From contig JBGVMW010000204.1 of the NCBI GenBank assembly GCA_045125095.1, positions 1 through 43,140 of the forward strand: a stretch of 43,140 nucleotides of DNA, in the 5' to 3' direction. Of the stretch, positions 1 to 6,923 are shown piece after piece. The first letter of the stretch is position 1. The number at the start of each line of letters is the position of its first letter. The notes under the pieces are model-generated. The model was not told the origin of the DNA, made no database searches, and saw only the letters and a list, made by a program, of their open reading frames with translations. The stretch comes from JBGVMW01 sp045125095. Lineage in GTDB: Bacteria > Bacillota > Clostridia > Lachnospirales > Lachnospiraceae. Position numbers and translations under genes: made by a program.

Positions 1-1
1 C

Positions 2-346
2 GGACTGGGGCTGGTACCAATCGTCGGAGTGCTGGCAAAGGGAGATACAGCTATGTTCTTAATCAAGTATTCTGACAAGATATATGAATTCCGAAGGGTT
101 GCAAAAATTGAAGATTTACTGTCTACCATCAAAAAAATAGATACCAAAGTAACCGGCTTAGTAGGCTCAGCCAAAACAGCCATGAAACGATTAGGGAAAG
201 AAGCAAGTCTGTCATTATACAGAGCATTAGATAATTTGAAATATAATGATAACAGATATGCATTAGCAACTGGATATGATACAATAAACTTAAAAACACC
301 ACAGATACCTGTAAAAATAGGCATTTGTGGTGTTTCTTGTTACTAA
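2..346 (+). pseudogene. Host ORF fragment, possible polymorphic-toxin piece, cut by window start
   Basis: The frame is open from the first bases of the window, so the gene begins upstream. The earliest internal start is a GTG at 29 with no ribosome binding site. The visible part begins with a glycine/valine-rich hydrophobic stretch (GLGLVPIVGVLAKGD) and continues into a charged helical region. This resembles the pre-toxin linker of secreted polymorphic toxins, an inference from general pattern only. The frame runs through a strong stem-loop at 293-335 and stops at TAA 344-346, inside the 19-bp attachment repeat. The last ~20 residues are therefore probably not native, and the gene is probably a remnant. 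Confidence 0.4.
293..335. terminator. Strong stem-loop, probable bidirectional terminator next to attL
   Basis: Ten-base perfect arms (AAACACCACA at 294-303, TGTGGTGTTT at 326-335) are extended inward by six or seven further pairs. On the minus strand the stem is followed by a T-rich run (TTTTTAAGTTT), as expected for a terminator of the leftward integrase transcript. On the plus strand the tail is TTTCTTGTT. It lies on the host side of the attachment repeat, so the integrase transcript would end in host DNA. Confidence 0.6.
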
Positions 347-356
347 TTTGTTACTA
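338..356. repeat. attL core (19-bp direct repeat)
   Basis: The sequence TGTTACTAATTTGTTACTA recurs exactly at 41576-41594, just past the last phage gene, and lies 17 bp from the integrase stop codon. That is the expected geometry of a tyrosine-integrase prophage. The core contains an internal 8-bp direct repeat (TGTTACTA, three bases apart). It supplies the stop codon of the left host ORF. Confidence 0.8.
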
Positions 357-373
357 GTTCAACGCTAAAAATA

Positions 374-1390
374 TTATTTTAATAGGTTTATAGTATCTCG
401 TAATTGCTCAACAGTCTTGTGATTGTAGACCCTGTTTCCTACGTCTTTGGACTTGTGTCCCATGAGCATATCAATACATTTTCTATTTGCATTTGCGTTA
501 TCCAGTCTGGTTTCAAAAGTGTGGCGTGCTTCATGTGGTGTCTTGCTTACATTAATTTTCTTCATGACTTCTTTCCAAAATACATAATATTGGGATTCGG
601 AAATCTGCTTTCCCTGATAATTGAATAGGTACGTATTGCCTTCCTCAATCAGTTCTTTTACAAAGGGTTCAATGCGTGGGTGGATTGGTACAATTCTACC
701 TTTGCCGGAAGCTGACTTGAGACCACCTTGAAAATACTTCTCTTTCATATTCACTTGTTCGGTCTTCATACACCTAAGTTCATTTAAGCGAAATCCTGTG
801 TATAGATAAATCAAGACTGTATTCACCCAAGGCTCATCTTTGATTTTCCATAGTGATTCAATATCCGCATCAGTGAATGGTGTTCTGCTTGTTTCCGGTA
901 TCGGTGTAGTAGTGGTAAGAGTAGAATACATTTTATCAATAATATCACATTCAAATGCGAACCGGTCGAGGTGTCCCCAAAGATTTTTTATTACCCCTTG
1001 CGTGGAATATCCACACCCGCAGTTGTCAATGCAGTCTTGCATCTGATATGCACGTAGATTCCTGTATTTCACACCGTAATATTTTGCGCAATGCTTAAAT
1101 GCTGTTTTTAAAGCTTTCTGAAGCGAAGGGCTGAGTTTTGGTAATTTGAACTCTACCCATCTATTATATAATTCCACAAGCGTCACTTTGTTTCTGTCTA
1201 TATTCCAAGGGTTATTATTGTATTGAGCAAGAAGAATATTCGCTTGTTCTTCCGTTTCCGCATACCCAACTGGTACTTGTTTTGCGTGTCCTTCTTCATC
1301 ATAAATGGTCACTTTAACACACCAGGGACGTGACCTGTTCCCTGATAGTTTGGTTACGCAACCGTAACCATTAGGGTTTCTTTTTCCCAT
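374..1390 (-). CDS. int: Phage tyrosine integrase
   Basis: Site-specific recombinase that joins attP and attB by a covalent 3'-phosphotyrosine intermediate. An N-terminal arm-binding/SAM-like region (residues ~1-160) precedes the catalytic domain. The catalytic residues are visible: R201 in TGFRLNEL, the beta-hairpin lysine near 225, H286-xx-R289 in HEARHTF, H312 in GHKSKDVG and nucleophile Y322 in VYNHKT. The ATG at 1390 is chosen because AAAGGA lies nine bases upstream. The in-frame TTG at 1399 abuts that ribosome binding site and would have no spacing. The 338-residue length is slightly short for the family, but all catalytic residues are present. The gene faces attL, at the end of the leftward lysogeny block. 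Confidence 0.95.
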   Translation of the reverse strand: MGKRNPNGYGCVTKLSGNRSRPWCVKVTIYDEEGHAKQVPVGYAETEEQANILLAQYNNNPWNIDRNKVTLVELYNRWVEFKLPKLSPSLQKALKTAFKHCAKYYGVKYRNLRAYQMQDCIDNCGCGYSTQGVIKNLWGHLDRFAFECDIIDKMYSTLTTTTPIPETSRTPFTDADIESLWKIKDEPWVNTVLIYLYTGFRLNELRCMKTEQVNMKEKYFQGGLKSASGKGRIVPIHPRIEPFVKELIEEGNTYLFNYQGKQISESQYYVFWKEVMKKINVSKTPHEARHTFETRLDNANANRKCIDMLMGHKSKDVGNRVYNHKTVEQLRDTINLLK

Positions 1391-1539
1391 AAAAATCAAT
1401 CCTTTCTTTTAGTTGAAAAATAAGGACTGAAATGGTATAATCATATGTGCATAGCCTTTTTAACTTTTCATTGATTGCCCAAATCAGTCCAAGTTAATGA
1501 GGTACTTGAACCCTGACCGTTGCACCGGTTGGGGTTCTC

Positions 1540-1974
1540 TTATTTAAGTCCTACTTGTGCTTTACCAGTGACTAAATTATTAGTAAAAGTCACATTTGCA
1601 TTTGAACCAGCAGTACCATTACCATACCAAGTGTACATTGAAATGGTTATGTTATTGGATGTGACAGTACTTGTAAGCTGACCATTCGAACCAATTATCT
1701 GTGTCACTTCATCATACGTCATATCTGCTTTGATTTGATTATATTCTGCCATTGTGATGTATTCGGAATCATTGGATGTACCAGATATTGATTTTTGAAT
1801 ACCATTATTTAGATTGATCGTTGCTACAACTCCACCGCAGATGATAATTACAAACATGCACAGACTGATAAGACAACCGTGTGAATTAAGTGTTCTCTTA
1901 CAGTTTGGACATACTGTCGCTTTCTTAGGTATATCAGTTTGACAAAATTTACACTTCTTTAATTTGTTCTTCAT
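1540..1974 (-). CDS. Zinc-ribbon, single-pass membrane protein with DUF3862-like domain
   Basis: The 144-residue protein has a four-cysteine zinc ribbon at residues 8-25 (CKFC...CPNC), then one hydrophobic helix (~33-52), then an extracytoplasmic domain. That domain has the pattern M-x-x-x-x-Y-x-x-I...M-T-Y-D-E-V-x-x-I-I-G and a W-Y-G-N-G motif, which resembles DUF3862/SmpA-OmlA folds. The start is supported by AGGAAA upstream of ATG 1974. It sits between integrase and a nuclease in the lysogeny block, a place where lysogenic-conversion or superinfection-exclusion genes are common. No role is proven; a surface-exposed exclusion protein is one possibility. Confidence 0.75.
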   Translation of the reverse strand: MKNKLKKCKFCQTDIPKKATVCPNCKRTLNSHGCLISLCMFVIIICGGVVATINLNNGIQKSISGTSNDSEYITMAEYNQIKADMTYDEVTQIIGSNGQLTSTVTSNNITISMYTWYGNGTAGSNANVTFTNNLVTGKAQVGLK

Positions 1975-2070
1975 AGTATTTTCCTCTCTTTCATCGTAAA
2001 TAATTTAAGGTATCACTTAAGTAGCGGTTGGTAGCGCCGGGCGGTTTTCTTATTTTATCTTATTGTGAGT

Positions 2071-3117
2071 TTATAAGTATCTATTTACCACTTCGATGAG
2101 TTGCTTTTGAAAATTATATAAATCATTTAATGATGATATATTATATCGTTCAAATTTTTTATTTTCATCTGGAATGAGAATATATTTAGTTTTAGTATCT
2201 AAATTCAGACGACATATAGGTTTGCGATTATTATCGCGGTATAAGATGCCAAAATAACTTTCCGTGTCTCTATGTACAACATCCTCAACGGGGATAGTTC
2301 CAGCCAACATTCCTCTTATAATGTAAAATGATTCGAGTTCATGCTCTGTTGTAATAATTTTGCTTTGAGTCTCTTGAGCTAGTTCAAGAGGGGGTTCTTC
2401 CACAGGCTCTGGAGCGAGAGCGGAAGATATTTTCTGGTTAACAATGTCGTTAATGAAAGTGTTAAAAGATTTTTTTACTATTGGAGTAAATTTATCTATG
2501 GTTTTTTGTGTTTTTAGTCCATCATAAACATTATTTAAAATAAAACGAACAAAATCATCTGTAGGAGATTCGAGTACACTTGAGAGGTATTGTTTTATGA
2601 GATTGCTGTATTTTAATTCTTCAGCAGTACTAAAAATTCGTTCACTGTCAAAATTGTTTTTGCAAAATTTCTTTAGTTCGTTGATTTGAGTGTCTTTCAT
2701 GTTTAATATGTCTAGTTCTAGAAATGGAACTAAATCCATTTTGTTTGCTTCTTCCAAATCGGTATAGAATTTATAACAGATACCATTTGTGAGTATGCCA
2801 AATTTGGCAGTTGTGGTGGAAAAGTAGCGAAACAATTGTGAGCCATGCTTATCCAAAGTATCGCCGCACCATTTACATTCGATGAGAACCATAGGGTTTC
2901 CATTATTTAATATTGCATAATCAACTTTTTCGCCTTTTTTGATTCCTACATCTGCAGTATATTCAGCACAAAACTCGCTAGGATTAAAAACATCATAACC
3001 AAGAAGTTGAAAAAAAGGTACAATTAATGACATTTTTGTTGCCTCTTCGTTTTGAATTGATTGAATCCTAGGTTCTACCTTTTCTTTAAATACTTTTAAT
3101 TCTTCTGAAAATTCCAT
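2071..3117 (-). CDS. HsdR N-terminal-like PD-(D/E)xK nuclease
   Basis: The 348-residue protein resembles the stand-alone type I restriction R-subunit N-terminal family (COG4748-like). The nuclease core is visible: D66 in KVDYAI, then E80-C-K82 in VLIECKW, a D...E-x-K arrangement. Residues ~1-180 form this domain; the rest is a charged linker (EPVEEPPLE near 240) and a C-terminal alpha/beta region. There is no ATPase or methylase beside it, so it is not a full restriction system. TAAGGAGG lies nine to ten bases upstream of ATG 3117. Expression from the lysogeny operon suggests a role in defence or superinfection immunity (inference). Confidence 0.75.
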   Translation of the reverse strand: MEFSEELKVFKEKVEPRIQSIQNEEATKMSLIVPFFQLLGYDVFNPSEFCAEYTADVGIKKGEKVDYAILNNGNPMVLIECKWCGDTLDKHGSQLFRYFSTTTAKFGILTNGICYKFYTDLEEANKMDLVPFLELDILNMKDTQINELKKFCKNNFDSERIFSTAEELKYSNLIKQYLSSVLESPTDDFVRFILNNVYDGLKTQKTIDKFTPIVKKSFNTFINDIVNQKISSALAPEPVEEPPLELAQETQSKIITTEHELESFYIIRGMLAGTIPVEDVVHRDTESYFGILYRDNNRKPICRLNLDTKTKYILIPDENKKFERYNISSLNDLYNFQKQLIEVVNRYL

Positions 3118-3210
3118 TGTCTTAGTTCCTCCTTATTTCTTAAGCTTCCCTCTAGTATCTATAATTCACGCATGAGCGTAAATTTCATCATTATAAAAAT
3201 CAACCTAGGA

Positions 3211-3666
3211 TTAGAGCAATTCCAATACACTCAACGGCTCAAAATAAATCACATAGTTATCAATTTTAGCACATACACCATATCTAACCTTATAAAAATC
3301 CAATGCTTCAATCAGAAAGCTTTCCGTCACATTCAGATATTCAGCTATCTCATATCTGTTCATGCAATGATTCTTATAGGCATTAATAATGCCATGCAGA
3401 CCAACCATCTTATTGTAAGCCAGGAGCCTTGCTTTGTATTCCTGTTTGCGATTCGCAACTACGTTCTGGTCAATTATGTCACCAGAATTAATATAGTAGT
3501 GACTAAGTTCTTCTGCCAGAACACAAGCCTTTTGAGCCTGTGTCTGAATGTTTTTATCAATCACAATCAAATCTTTGTAGCAAAGGCCGTCATGTGCTTT
3601 GAGCGGTTGCTCTGTAACAGTAATTCCGTTACCAGCCGCTTCTGACAGTAATTCATCATATCTCAT
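3211..3666 (-). CDS. ImmA/IrrE-family protein with altered zinc motif
   Basis: ImmA-type metalloproteases cleave or inactivate the neighbouring phage repressor during induction. This 151-residue protein has the family's place beside cI and the helix with AEELSHYY at residues ~71-78. There the usual HExxH is EELSH: the first histidine is replaced by glutamate. A C-terminal winged-helix-like part (ITNAYKNH...NRYEIAEYLNVTESF, written loosely) follows. The ribosome binding site AGGTGA precedes ATG 3666, nine bases after the repressor gene's stop. Many phage members share the altered motif, so activity may be retained, weak or lost. Confidence 0.8.
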   Translation of the reverse strand: MRYDELLSEAAGNGITVTEQPLKAHDGLCYKDLIVIDKNIQTQAQKACVLAEELSHYYINSGDIIDQNVVANRKQEYKARLLAYNKMVGLHGIINAYKNHCMNRYEIAEYLNVTESFLIEALDFYKVRYGVCAKIDNYVIYFEPLSVLELL

Positions 3667-3675
3667 TCAATCACC

Positions 3676-4140
3676 TTATCTTTTATTTTTGTCTATTTCT
3701 TGTTTCAGCGATTTTATAAAAGCGATATCGCTTGCAACGTCATCATCGGTCTGGTTGTCTTTTGCGTGAGCGGCGAGAACGTCAAGGTTTGGTTGTGTTA
3801 CATTATATGTATTCTCTAATTTGCTTTCTCTGCAAGAACGCTCATATTCTTTTAATAGTACAAAGTCGACCAGTTCTGTACCATGTTTATCCAGTTTACG
3901 ATATTTTCTAATAATTTCTTTTTCAGAAACAGAGAAATCATCACTTTTAGAATTAAGTAAGTAGTTAGGGCTGATCTCAAGAACGCCACATAGTAATTCG
4001 ATAGTGTCTGGATCTGGCTTATTTTTATCATTTTCCCAATCACTTACCGAGTTATGTTTAGCGTTGACAAATTCAGCAAGTTGCTTCTGAGTCAGATGTT
4101 TTTCATTTCTTGCTTGCCGTAACTTTTTACCGAATGTCAT
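3676..4140 (-). CDS. CI-like repressor, XRE-family
   Basis: The N-terminal helix-turn-helix (residues ~3-58; LTQKQLAEFVNAKHNSVSDWE) is followed by a helical and acidic C-terminal part. There is no visible LexA-type peptidase domain, which fits control by the ImmA-like partner downstream. ATG 4140 is chosen because GGAGG sits eight bases upstream; the GTG nine bases earlier overlaps the ribosome binding site. The gene is the first of the leftward operon and is transcribed from the promoter at 4168-4196, whose spacer contains a TTTCGAAA operator. It probably binds the TTCGAA palindromes at 4182-4279. Confidence 0.9.
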   Translation of the reverse strand: MTFGKKLRQARNEKHLTQKQLAEFVNAKHNSVSDWENDKNKPDPDTIELLCGVLEISPNYLLNSKSDDFSVSEKEIIRKYRKLDKHGTELVDFVLLKEYERSCRESKLENTYNVTQPNLDVLAAHAKDNQTDDDVASDIAFIKSLKQEIDKNKR

Positions 4141-4167
4141 ACATAACACCTCCTTTATCTAATAAGA

Positions 4168-4196
4168 AGTATAACACGATATTTCGAAAATGTAAA
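4168..4196 (-). promoter_or_regulatory. Leftward lysogeny (cI) promoter
   Basis: On the minus strand the -35 box TTTACA (4191-4196) and -10 box TATACT (4168-4173) are separated by exactly 17 bases. The operator TTTCGAAA (4182-4189) lies inside the spacer, so the repressor can control its own promoter. Confidence 0.75.
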
Positions 4197-4279
4197 TATA
4201 AATTTCGAAAAAATCGAATAAAAGTATTGACACTTCGAAATATCCGTAGTATTATAATATCAACTTCGAAACATTCGAA
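4182..4279. promoter_or_regulatory. Operator array of TTCGAA palindromes
   Basis: The six-base palindrome TTCGAA occurs at 4183-4188, 4204-4209, 4234-4239, 4265-4270 and 4274-4279, the first two as TTTCGAAA. Centre spacings are 21, 30, 31 and 9 bp, mostly near whole helical turns. Degenerate copies (ATTCGATT on the minus strand near 4217, TACGAA at 4283) may add sites. They cover both divergent promoters. Confidence 0.75.
4227..4258 (+). promoter_or_regulatory. Rightward early promoter
   Basis: TTGACA (4227-4232) lies upstream of TATAAT (4253-4258). The gap of 20 bases is longer than ideal, so the real -35 may be shifted by two bases (GACACT, 18-bp gap). A TTCGAA operator at 4234-4239 sits in the spacer and two more lie just downstream, consistent with repression in the lysogen. 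Confidence 0.6.
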
Positions 4280-4301
4280 ATTACGAAAGGAGGAAAATAG
4301 T

Positions 4302-4523
4302 TTGGAAGTTGGAGCAAAAATAAAGGAATATATCGAAAGAAACGGTATATCGCAGGCGCATATCAGCAGAGTGACAAATATCGGTGAAGTGAAATTAAAT
4401 CTTGCACTGAATGGAAAAAGGCGACTTACATTTGAAGAATATTCATTGATTTGTGGAGCATTAGAAGTAAATACTGATTACTTTTTAAAACCACGAAAAC
4501 CAGAAGCACTACTCACAAAATAA
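4302..4523 (+). CDS. Cro-like small XRE repressor
   Basis: The 73-residue protein consists almost only of a helix-turn-helix domain (ISQAHISRVTNIGEVKLNLAL, residues ~16-36). It is the first rightward gene, divergent from cI, the classic Cro position. The start is TTG 4302, preceded by AAAGGAGG with seven bases spacing. A longer upstream reading is possible in frame but would run backwards through the operator region and has no ribosome binding site. It probably binds the same TTCGAA operators and shuts down cI on induction. Confidence 0.8.
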   Translation: MEVGAKIKEYIERNGISQAHISRVTNIGEVKLNLALNGKRRLTFEEYSLICGALEVNTDYFLKPRKPEALLTK

Positions 4524-4549
4524 GTGGGATAAGAAAGGAGAATGATAGA

Positions 4550-4699
4550 GTGGAAGCTAATAATCTGAAAATAGCAGAGGGAGAAAAACTGTACTTGGAT
4601 GGTGTGGAATTGAAGCATGTATCACTTCGCTGGTGGGTTAGCGGAGCTTACAGTTGTGATTGCGGTTACGGTGAACCAGTCTGGAGATATGGTAGCTGA
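4550..4699 (+). CDS. Small phage protein of unknown function
   Basis: A 49-residue reading frame starts at GTG 4550, with AAAGGAG nine bases upstream. The ATG at 4542 in another frame stops after eight codons. The protein is tryptophan/tyrosine/cysteine-rich at its C-terminus (SLRWWVSGAYSCDCGYGEP). It follows the Cro-like gene by 26 bp, so it is probably co-transcribed. I do not recognise a family. Confidence 0.55.
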   Translation: MEANNLKIAEGEKLYLDGVELKHVSLRWWVSGAYSCDCGYGEPVWRYGS

Positions 4700-4719
4700 T
4701 TAATACAAAGGAAAGCGAG

Positions 4720-4914
4720 ATGAAACAGTACTTTGTTGTTTGTGACTGAAATGGTAAATCGAAAAATGTAACTGTAAAAATTTATAAGTATTGTCTATTG
4801 AGAGATGGTCAACAGGTTTTGTCCGTTTTTAATGTGAAGGCGGTCAGCGGTTCAGGGAAAACAACGCTTGGAAAAGTCCTTTGTCGGTCAACAAGTTTTC
4901 TGGTTTTAATGTGA
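4720..4914 (+). pseudogene. Short ORF interrupted by TGA at codon 10
   Basis: ATG 4720, with GGAAAGCGAG upstream, opens MKQYFVVCD and meets TGA at 4747-4749. The same frame then stays open for 54 more codons to TGA 4912, including VSGSGKTTLGK, a P-loop-like string that may be chance. It overlaps the inverted- and direct-repeat block described separately. Either a decayed small gene or no gene at all. Confidence 0.25.
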
Positions 4915-5006
4915 AATCTGATAAGGTTTGGCTGTTCCTGATTAAAGATATCCGGTGGAATGTATGAATCCACTTGAAAGATGCATACCCAATAGACAAT
5001 TTATAA
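4782..5006. repeat. 225-bp inverted-repeat-bounded non-coding block
   Basis: Arms TTATAAGTATTGTCTATTG (4782-4800) and CAATAGACAATTTATAA (4990-5006) are complementary over 11 perfect central bases plus a TTATAA end. Between them lies an imperfect ~30-bp direct repeat: 4807-4838 and 4886-4915, both beginning GGTCAACA and ending TTTTAATGTGAA. A small hairpin (GTGGA/TCCAC) lies near 4954-4972. No convincing coding frame covers the block. Confidence 0.6.
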
Positions 5007-5060
5007 AAGAGTTGTTTAGAAAGTAGAACAACTTTCAAGATGATTGAAAGGGGTGATTTT

Positions 5061-5480
5061 ATGCGTTTTCATGAGAAGTTAAAAAAAGCTATGCAGGACC
5101 TGAATATTACGCAGGTACAGTTGAGCGGTCTGACAGGTATCGGAAAGAGTTCTATCAGTCAGTATCTTTCTGGTAAGAATACACCTACTGCAGAGCGACA
5201 AACGAATATAGCAGTGTCACTGGGTCTTGCACCAGATTATTTTGAGAATGATGATGTAGAAACTGTGGTGATGCCAAAGGAAGCGCTTGAAGATGGTGTG
5301 ATTAAAAAGTTAGATGTATATGATGCTGCGAGGATGCTTGGGATGAATCACACTACAGTCAGAAAAGGACTGCAGCAGGGGGTTTTCCCTTGGGGATATG
5401 CAATCCACACATCAGAAAAACATTGGGTTTATTTTATCAATGCTAGACGGTTTGCTGAGATTGAAGGAGTAATTGTATAA
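5061..5480 (+). CDS. XRE regulator with second DNA-binding-like domain
   Basis: The 139-residue protein has an N-terminal XRE helix-turn-helix (residues ~5-58; QVQLSGLTGIGKSSISQYLSG). It also has a C-terminal excisionase/MerR-like region with YDAARMLGMNHTTVRKGLQ, likely a second helix-turn-helix. ATG 5061 has GAAAGGGGTG upstream; the ATG 21 bases earlier lacks spacing. As an early gene after cro it may act as antirepressor, excisionase-like factor or second-level regulator. The double-domain layout is common in Clostridia phages, but the target is unknown. Confidence 0.8.
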   Translation: MRFHEKLKKAMQDLNITQVQLSGLTGIGKSSISQYLSGKNTPTAERQTNIAVSLGLAPDYFENDDVETVVMPKEALEDGVIKKLDVYDAARMLGMNHTTVRKGLQQGVFPWGYAIHTSEKHWVYFINARRFAEIEGVIV

Positions 5481-5499
5481 GAAAGGTAGGTACATGTAG

Positions 5500-6363
5500 A
5501 TGGAAAATAACAATATTCAGAAAGTGGTTCATGGGTTTAAGGTGTTTAGACCGGATTGGTCTTGTAATCCAGATGGAGGTTTCAAGCAGTATACTTGCCC
5601 TGGGAAATTTGAAGAAGATGGTAAGCTTGATATTTGTGATCATGGGATGCATTTTTGTGAAAATCTTGCAGACTGTTTCAATTATTATCCTTTCAACTCT
5701 GACAATAAAGTAGCAGAAATTATTGCGTATGGGGATGTTATTAAGGGTGATGATAAGTCCTGCACTAATAAACTGGAGATTGTGCGTGAAATCACATGGG
5801 ATGAAGTGTTGCGTTTGGTGAATACAGGAAAGAATTGCACAGGCCGCTGCAACACCGGGGACCGCAACACCGGGAACTGCAATACCGGGAACCGCAACAC
5901 CGGGAACTGCAATACCGGGAACTGCAACACCGGGAACTGCAATACCGGGAACCGCAACACCGGGGACCGCAACACCGGGGACTGCAACACCGGGGACTGG
6001 AACAAATCTTCTTTCAATACAGGATGTTTCAATACAGAAGATCTGGATAACCTTACCATGTTTAACAAACCATCTGGTTGGTCACGTAATGATTGGTTGT
6101 ATTCTGAAGCAAGACGTTTATTAAACCAGATTCCGAAGAATGTTGTTGAATGGATTTATTCTTCTGATATGACGGATGAAGAAAAAGCAGAACATCCAAC
6201 ACATGAAACAACAGGTGGTTACCTTAAGGTGCTTGATGAGTCAGAATGTGGCCAGTTATGGTGGGATGCGTTGCCTGAACGTCACCGTGACATTATTAGA
6301 GCATTGCCAAATTTTGATGTAGCTATTTTTGAGGAAGTGACAGGAATCAAGGTGAGTGAATGA
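5500..6363 (+). CDS. DUF7666-like protein with NTG pentapeptide repeats
   Basis: The N-terminal ~110 residues (VHGFKVFRPDWSC...CDHGMHFCE) resemble the DUF7666 domain found in phage accessory proteins. Residues ~117-166 are ten tandem pentapeptides of the form x-N-T-G-x, followed by two diverged copies. The C-terminal ~110 residues are acidic and helical (WSRNDWLYSEARRL...). Pentapeptide repeats form a right-handed beta helix and in some families mimic DNA; that role is not shown here. AAGGTAGGTACATGTAG precedes ATG 5500. It overlaps the next gene by four bases (ATGA). Confidence 0.75.
   Translation: MENNNIQKVVHGFKVFRPDWSCNPDGGFKQYTCPGKFEEDGKLDICDHGMHFCENLADCFNYYPFNSDNKVAEIIAYGDVIKGDDKSCTNKLEIVREITWDEVLRLVNTGKNCTGRCNTGDRNTGNCNTGNRNTGNCNTGNCNTGNCNTGNRNTGDRNTGDCNTGDWNKSSFNTGCFNTEDLDNLTMFNKPSGWSRNDWLYSEARRLLNQIPKNVVEWIYSSDMTDEEKAEHPTHETTGGYLKVLDESECGQLWWDALPERHRDIIRALPNFDVAIFEEVTGIKVSE
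5848..5997 (+). repeat. Ten tandem 15-bp repeats inside the pentapeptide gene
   Basis: The unit is roughly TGCAACACCGGGAAC, one pentapeptide per unit, with only a few variable bases. Near-identity at DNA level suggests recent expansion, and copy number could change by slippage or recombination without breaking the frame. The tract is much more GC-rich than its surroundings. Confidence 0.85.
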
Positions 6364-6491
6364 AAATAACCGTAGAAAATATGCATCAGTTCCGTGAGAT
6401 TCGAAAACTGATAGTAGAATTTATTAAGAGTAATCCAACAGAACGCGTATATGTGAGAGTTGGAAAGGGTTTTGAAGGAGGAAGAAAATGA
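6360..6491 (+). CDS. Small early protein, unknown function
   Basis: A 43-residue basic protein (MKITVENMHQFREIRKLIVE...) whose ATG overlaps the stop of the pentapeptide gene (ATGA) and whose stop overlaps the next start in the same way. Such chained overlaps indicate translational coupling and make this a credible gene despite its size. I recognise no family. Confidence 0.6.
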   Translation: MKITVENMHQFREIRKLIVEFIKSNPTERVYVRVGKGFEGGRK

Positions 6492-6646
6492 ATAATGGAG
6501 AATGGACATGCCCATTGTGCGGGGCAACCTTAGATGCTGGTGAAAAGTGTGATTGCCAGGATGAAAAAAGCCCCGCCACAAAGGGCGAGACCAAACAAAG
6601 CAGTATTAGTATAACACAGGCAGGAGGATTTGGAAAGTATGATTAA
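6488..6646 (+). CDS. Small zinc-ribbon-like protein
   Basis: A 52-residue protein with cysteines CPLC...CDC at residues ~8-25, a likely single zinc ribbon, then a polar tail. It overlaps the previous gene by four bases and the next gene's start by eight. GAAGGAGG lies eight bases before the ATG. Function unknown; several small zinc proteins follow in this operon. Confidence 0.6.
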   Translation: MNNGEWTCPLCGATLDAGEKCDCQDEKSPATKGETKQSSISITQAGGFGKYD

Positions 6647-6923
6647 GAGAATTTGTATCTGCGACCGTTGTGGAGAACAGACTACTGCTCCGGTAGCGGT
6701 AACGTTTAACTCTCTGGATTTAGAGACTGGTGATATTGCGAATCATGCGGAGTTCACGCCTGAAAGACGAGAATATTGTCCGGGGTGTGCCTCATACATA
6801 CACTCCGGGCTCGCGTTAAAACAACAGGCAATGGGTAAGCCTTTAGAGGAATCTGAGGATGATGTAGATTCGACAGGGCGTGAAATGGCTCCGGAAGCTA
6901 TCGTGCCGGAAAAAAAACTGTAA
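6639..6923 (+). CDS. Zinc-ribbon protein, possibly frameshift-fused to a downstream HTH
   Basis: The 94-residue protein has CDRCGEQ at ~7-13 and CPGC at ~48-51, a split zinc ribbon, then an acidic linker. ATG 6639 is preferred to TTG 6630, which is only two bases from the AGGAGG. Near the end of the frame, eight A residues (6910-6917) precede the stop. A -1 shift there would join it to the HTH-like frame that ends at 7072. Either it stops naturally or it makes a longer fusion product. Confidence 0.7.
   Translation: MIKRICICDRCGEQTTAPVAVTFNSLDLETGDIANHAEFTPERREYCPGCASYIHSGLALKQQAMGKPLEESEDDVDSTGREMAPEAIVPEKKL

Noticed and set aside
1500..1540. GAACCC/GGGTTC stem after the zinc-ribbon gene as a terminator
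   Set aside because: The T-rich side is on the plus strand while the gene runs on the minus strand; left as unproven.
4782..5006. Repeat block as a retron or guide-RNA locus
   Set aside because: No reverse transcriptase, TnpB/IscB or similar gene lies nearby.
4844..5038. 64-codon minus-strand frame in the early gap
   Set aside because: It opposes early transcription, covers the repeat block and has no binding site or recognisable domain.
5685..6068. 127-codon minus-strand frame across the pentapeptide repeats
   Set aside because: It only mirrors the 15-bp repeats (FPVLQ/RSPVL periodicity), has no ribosome binding site and opposes the operon.
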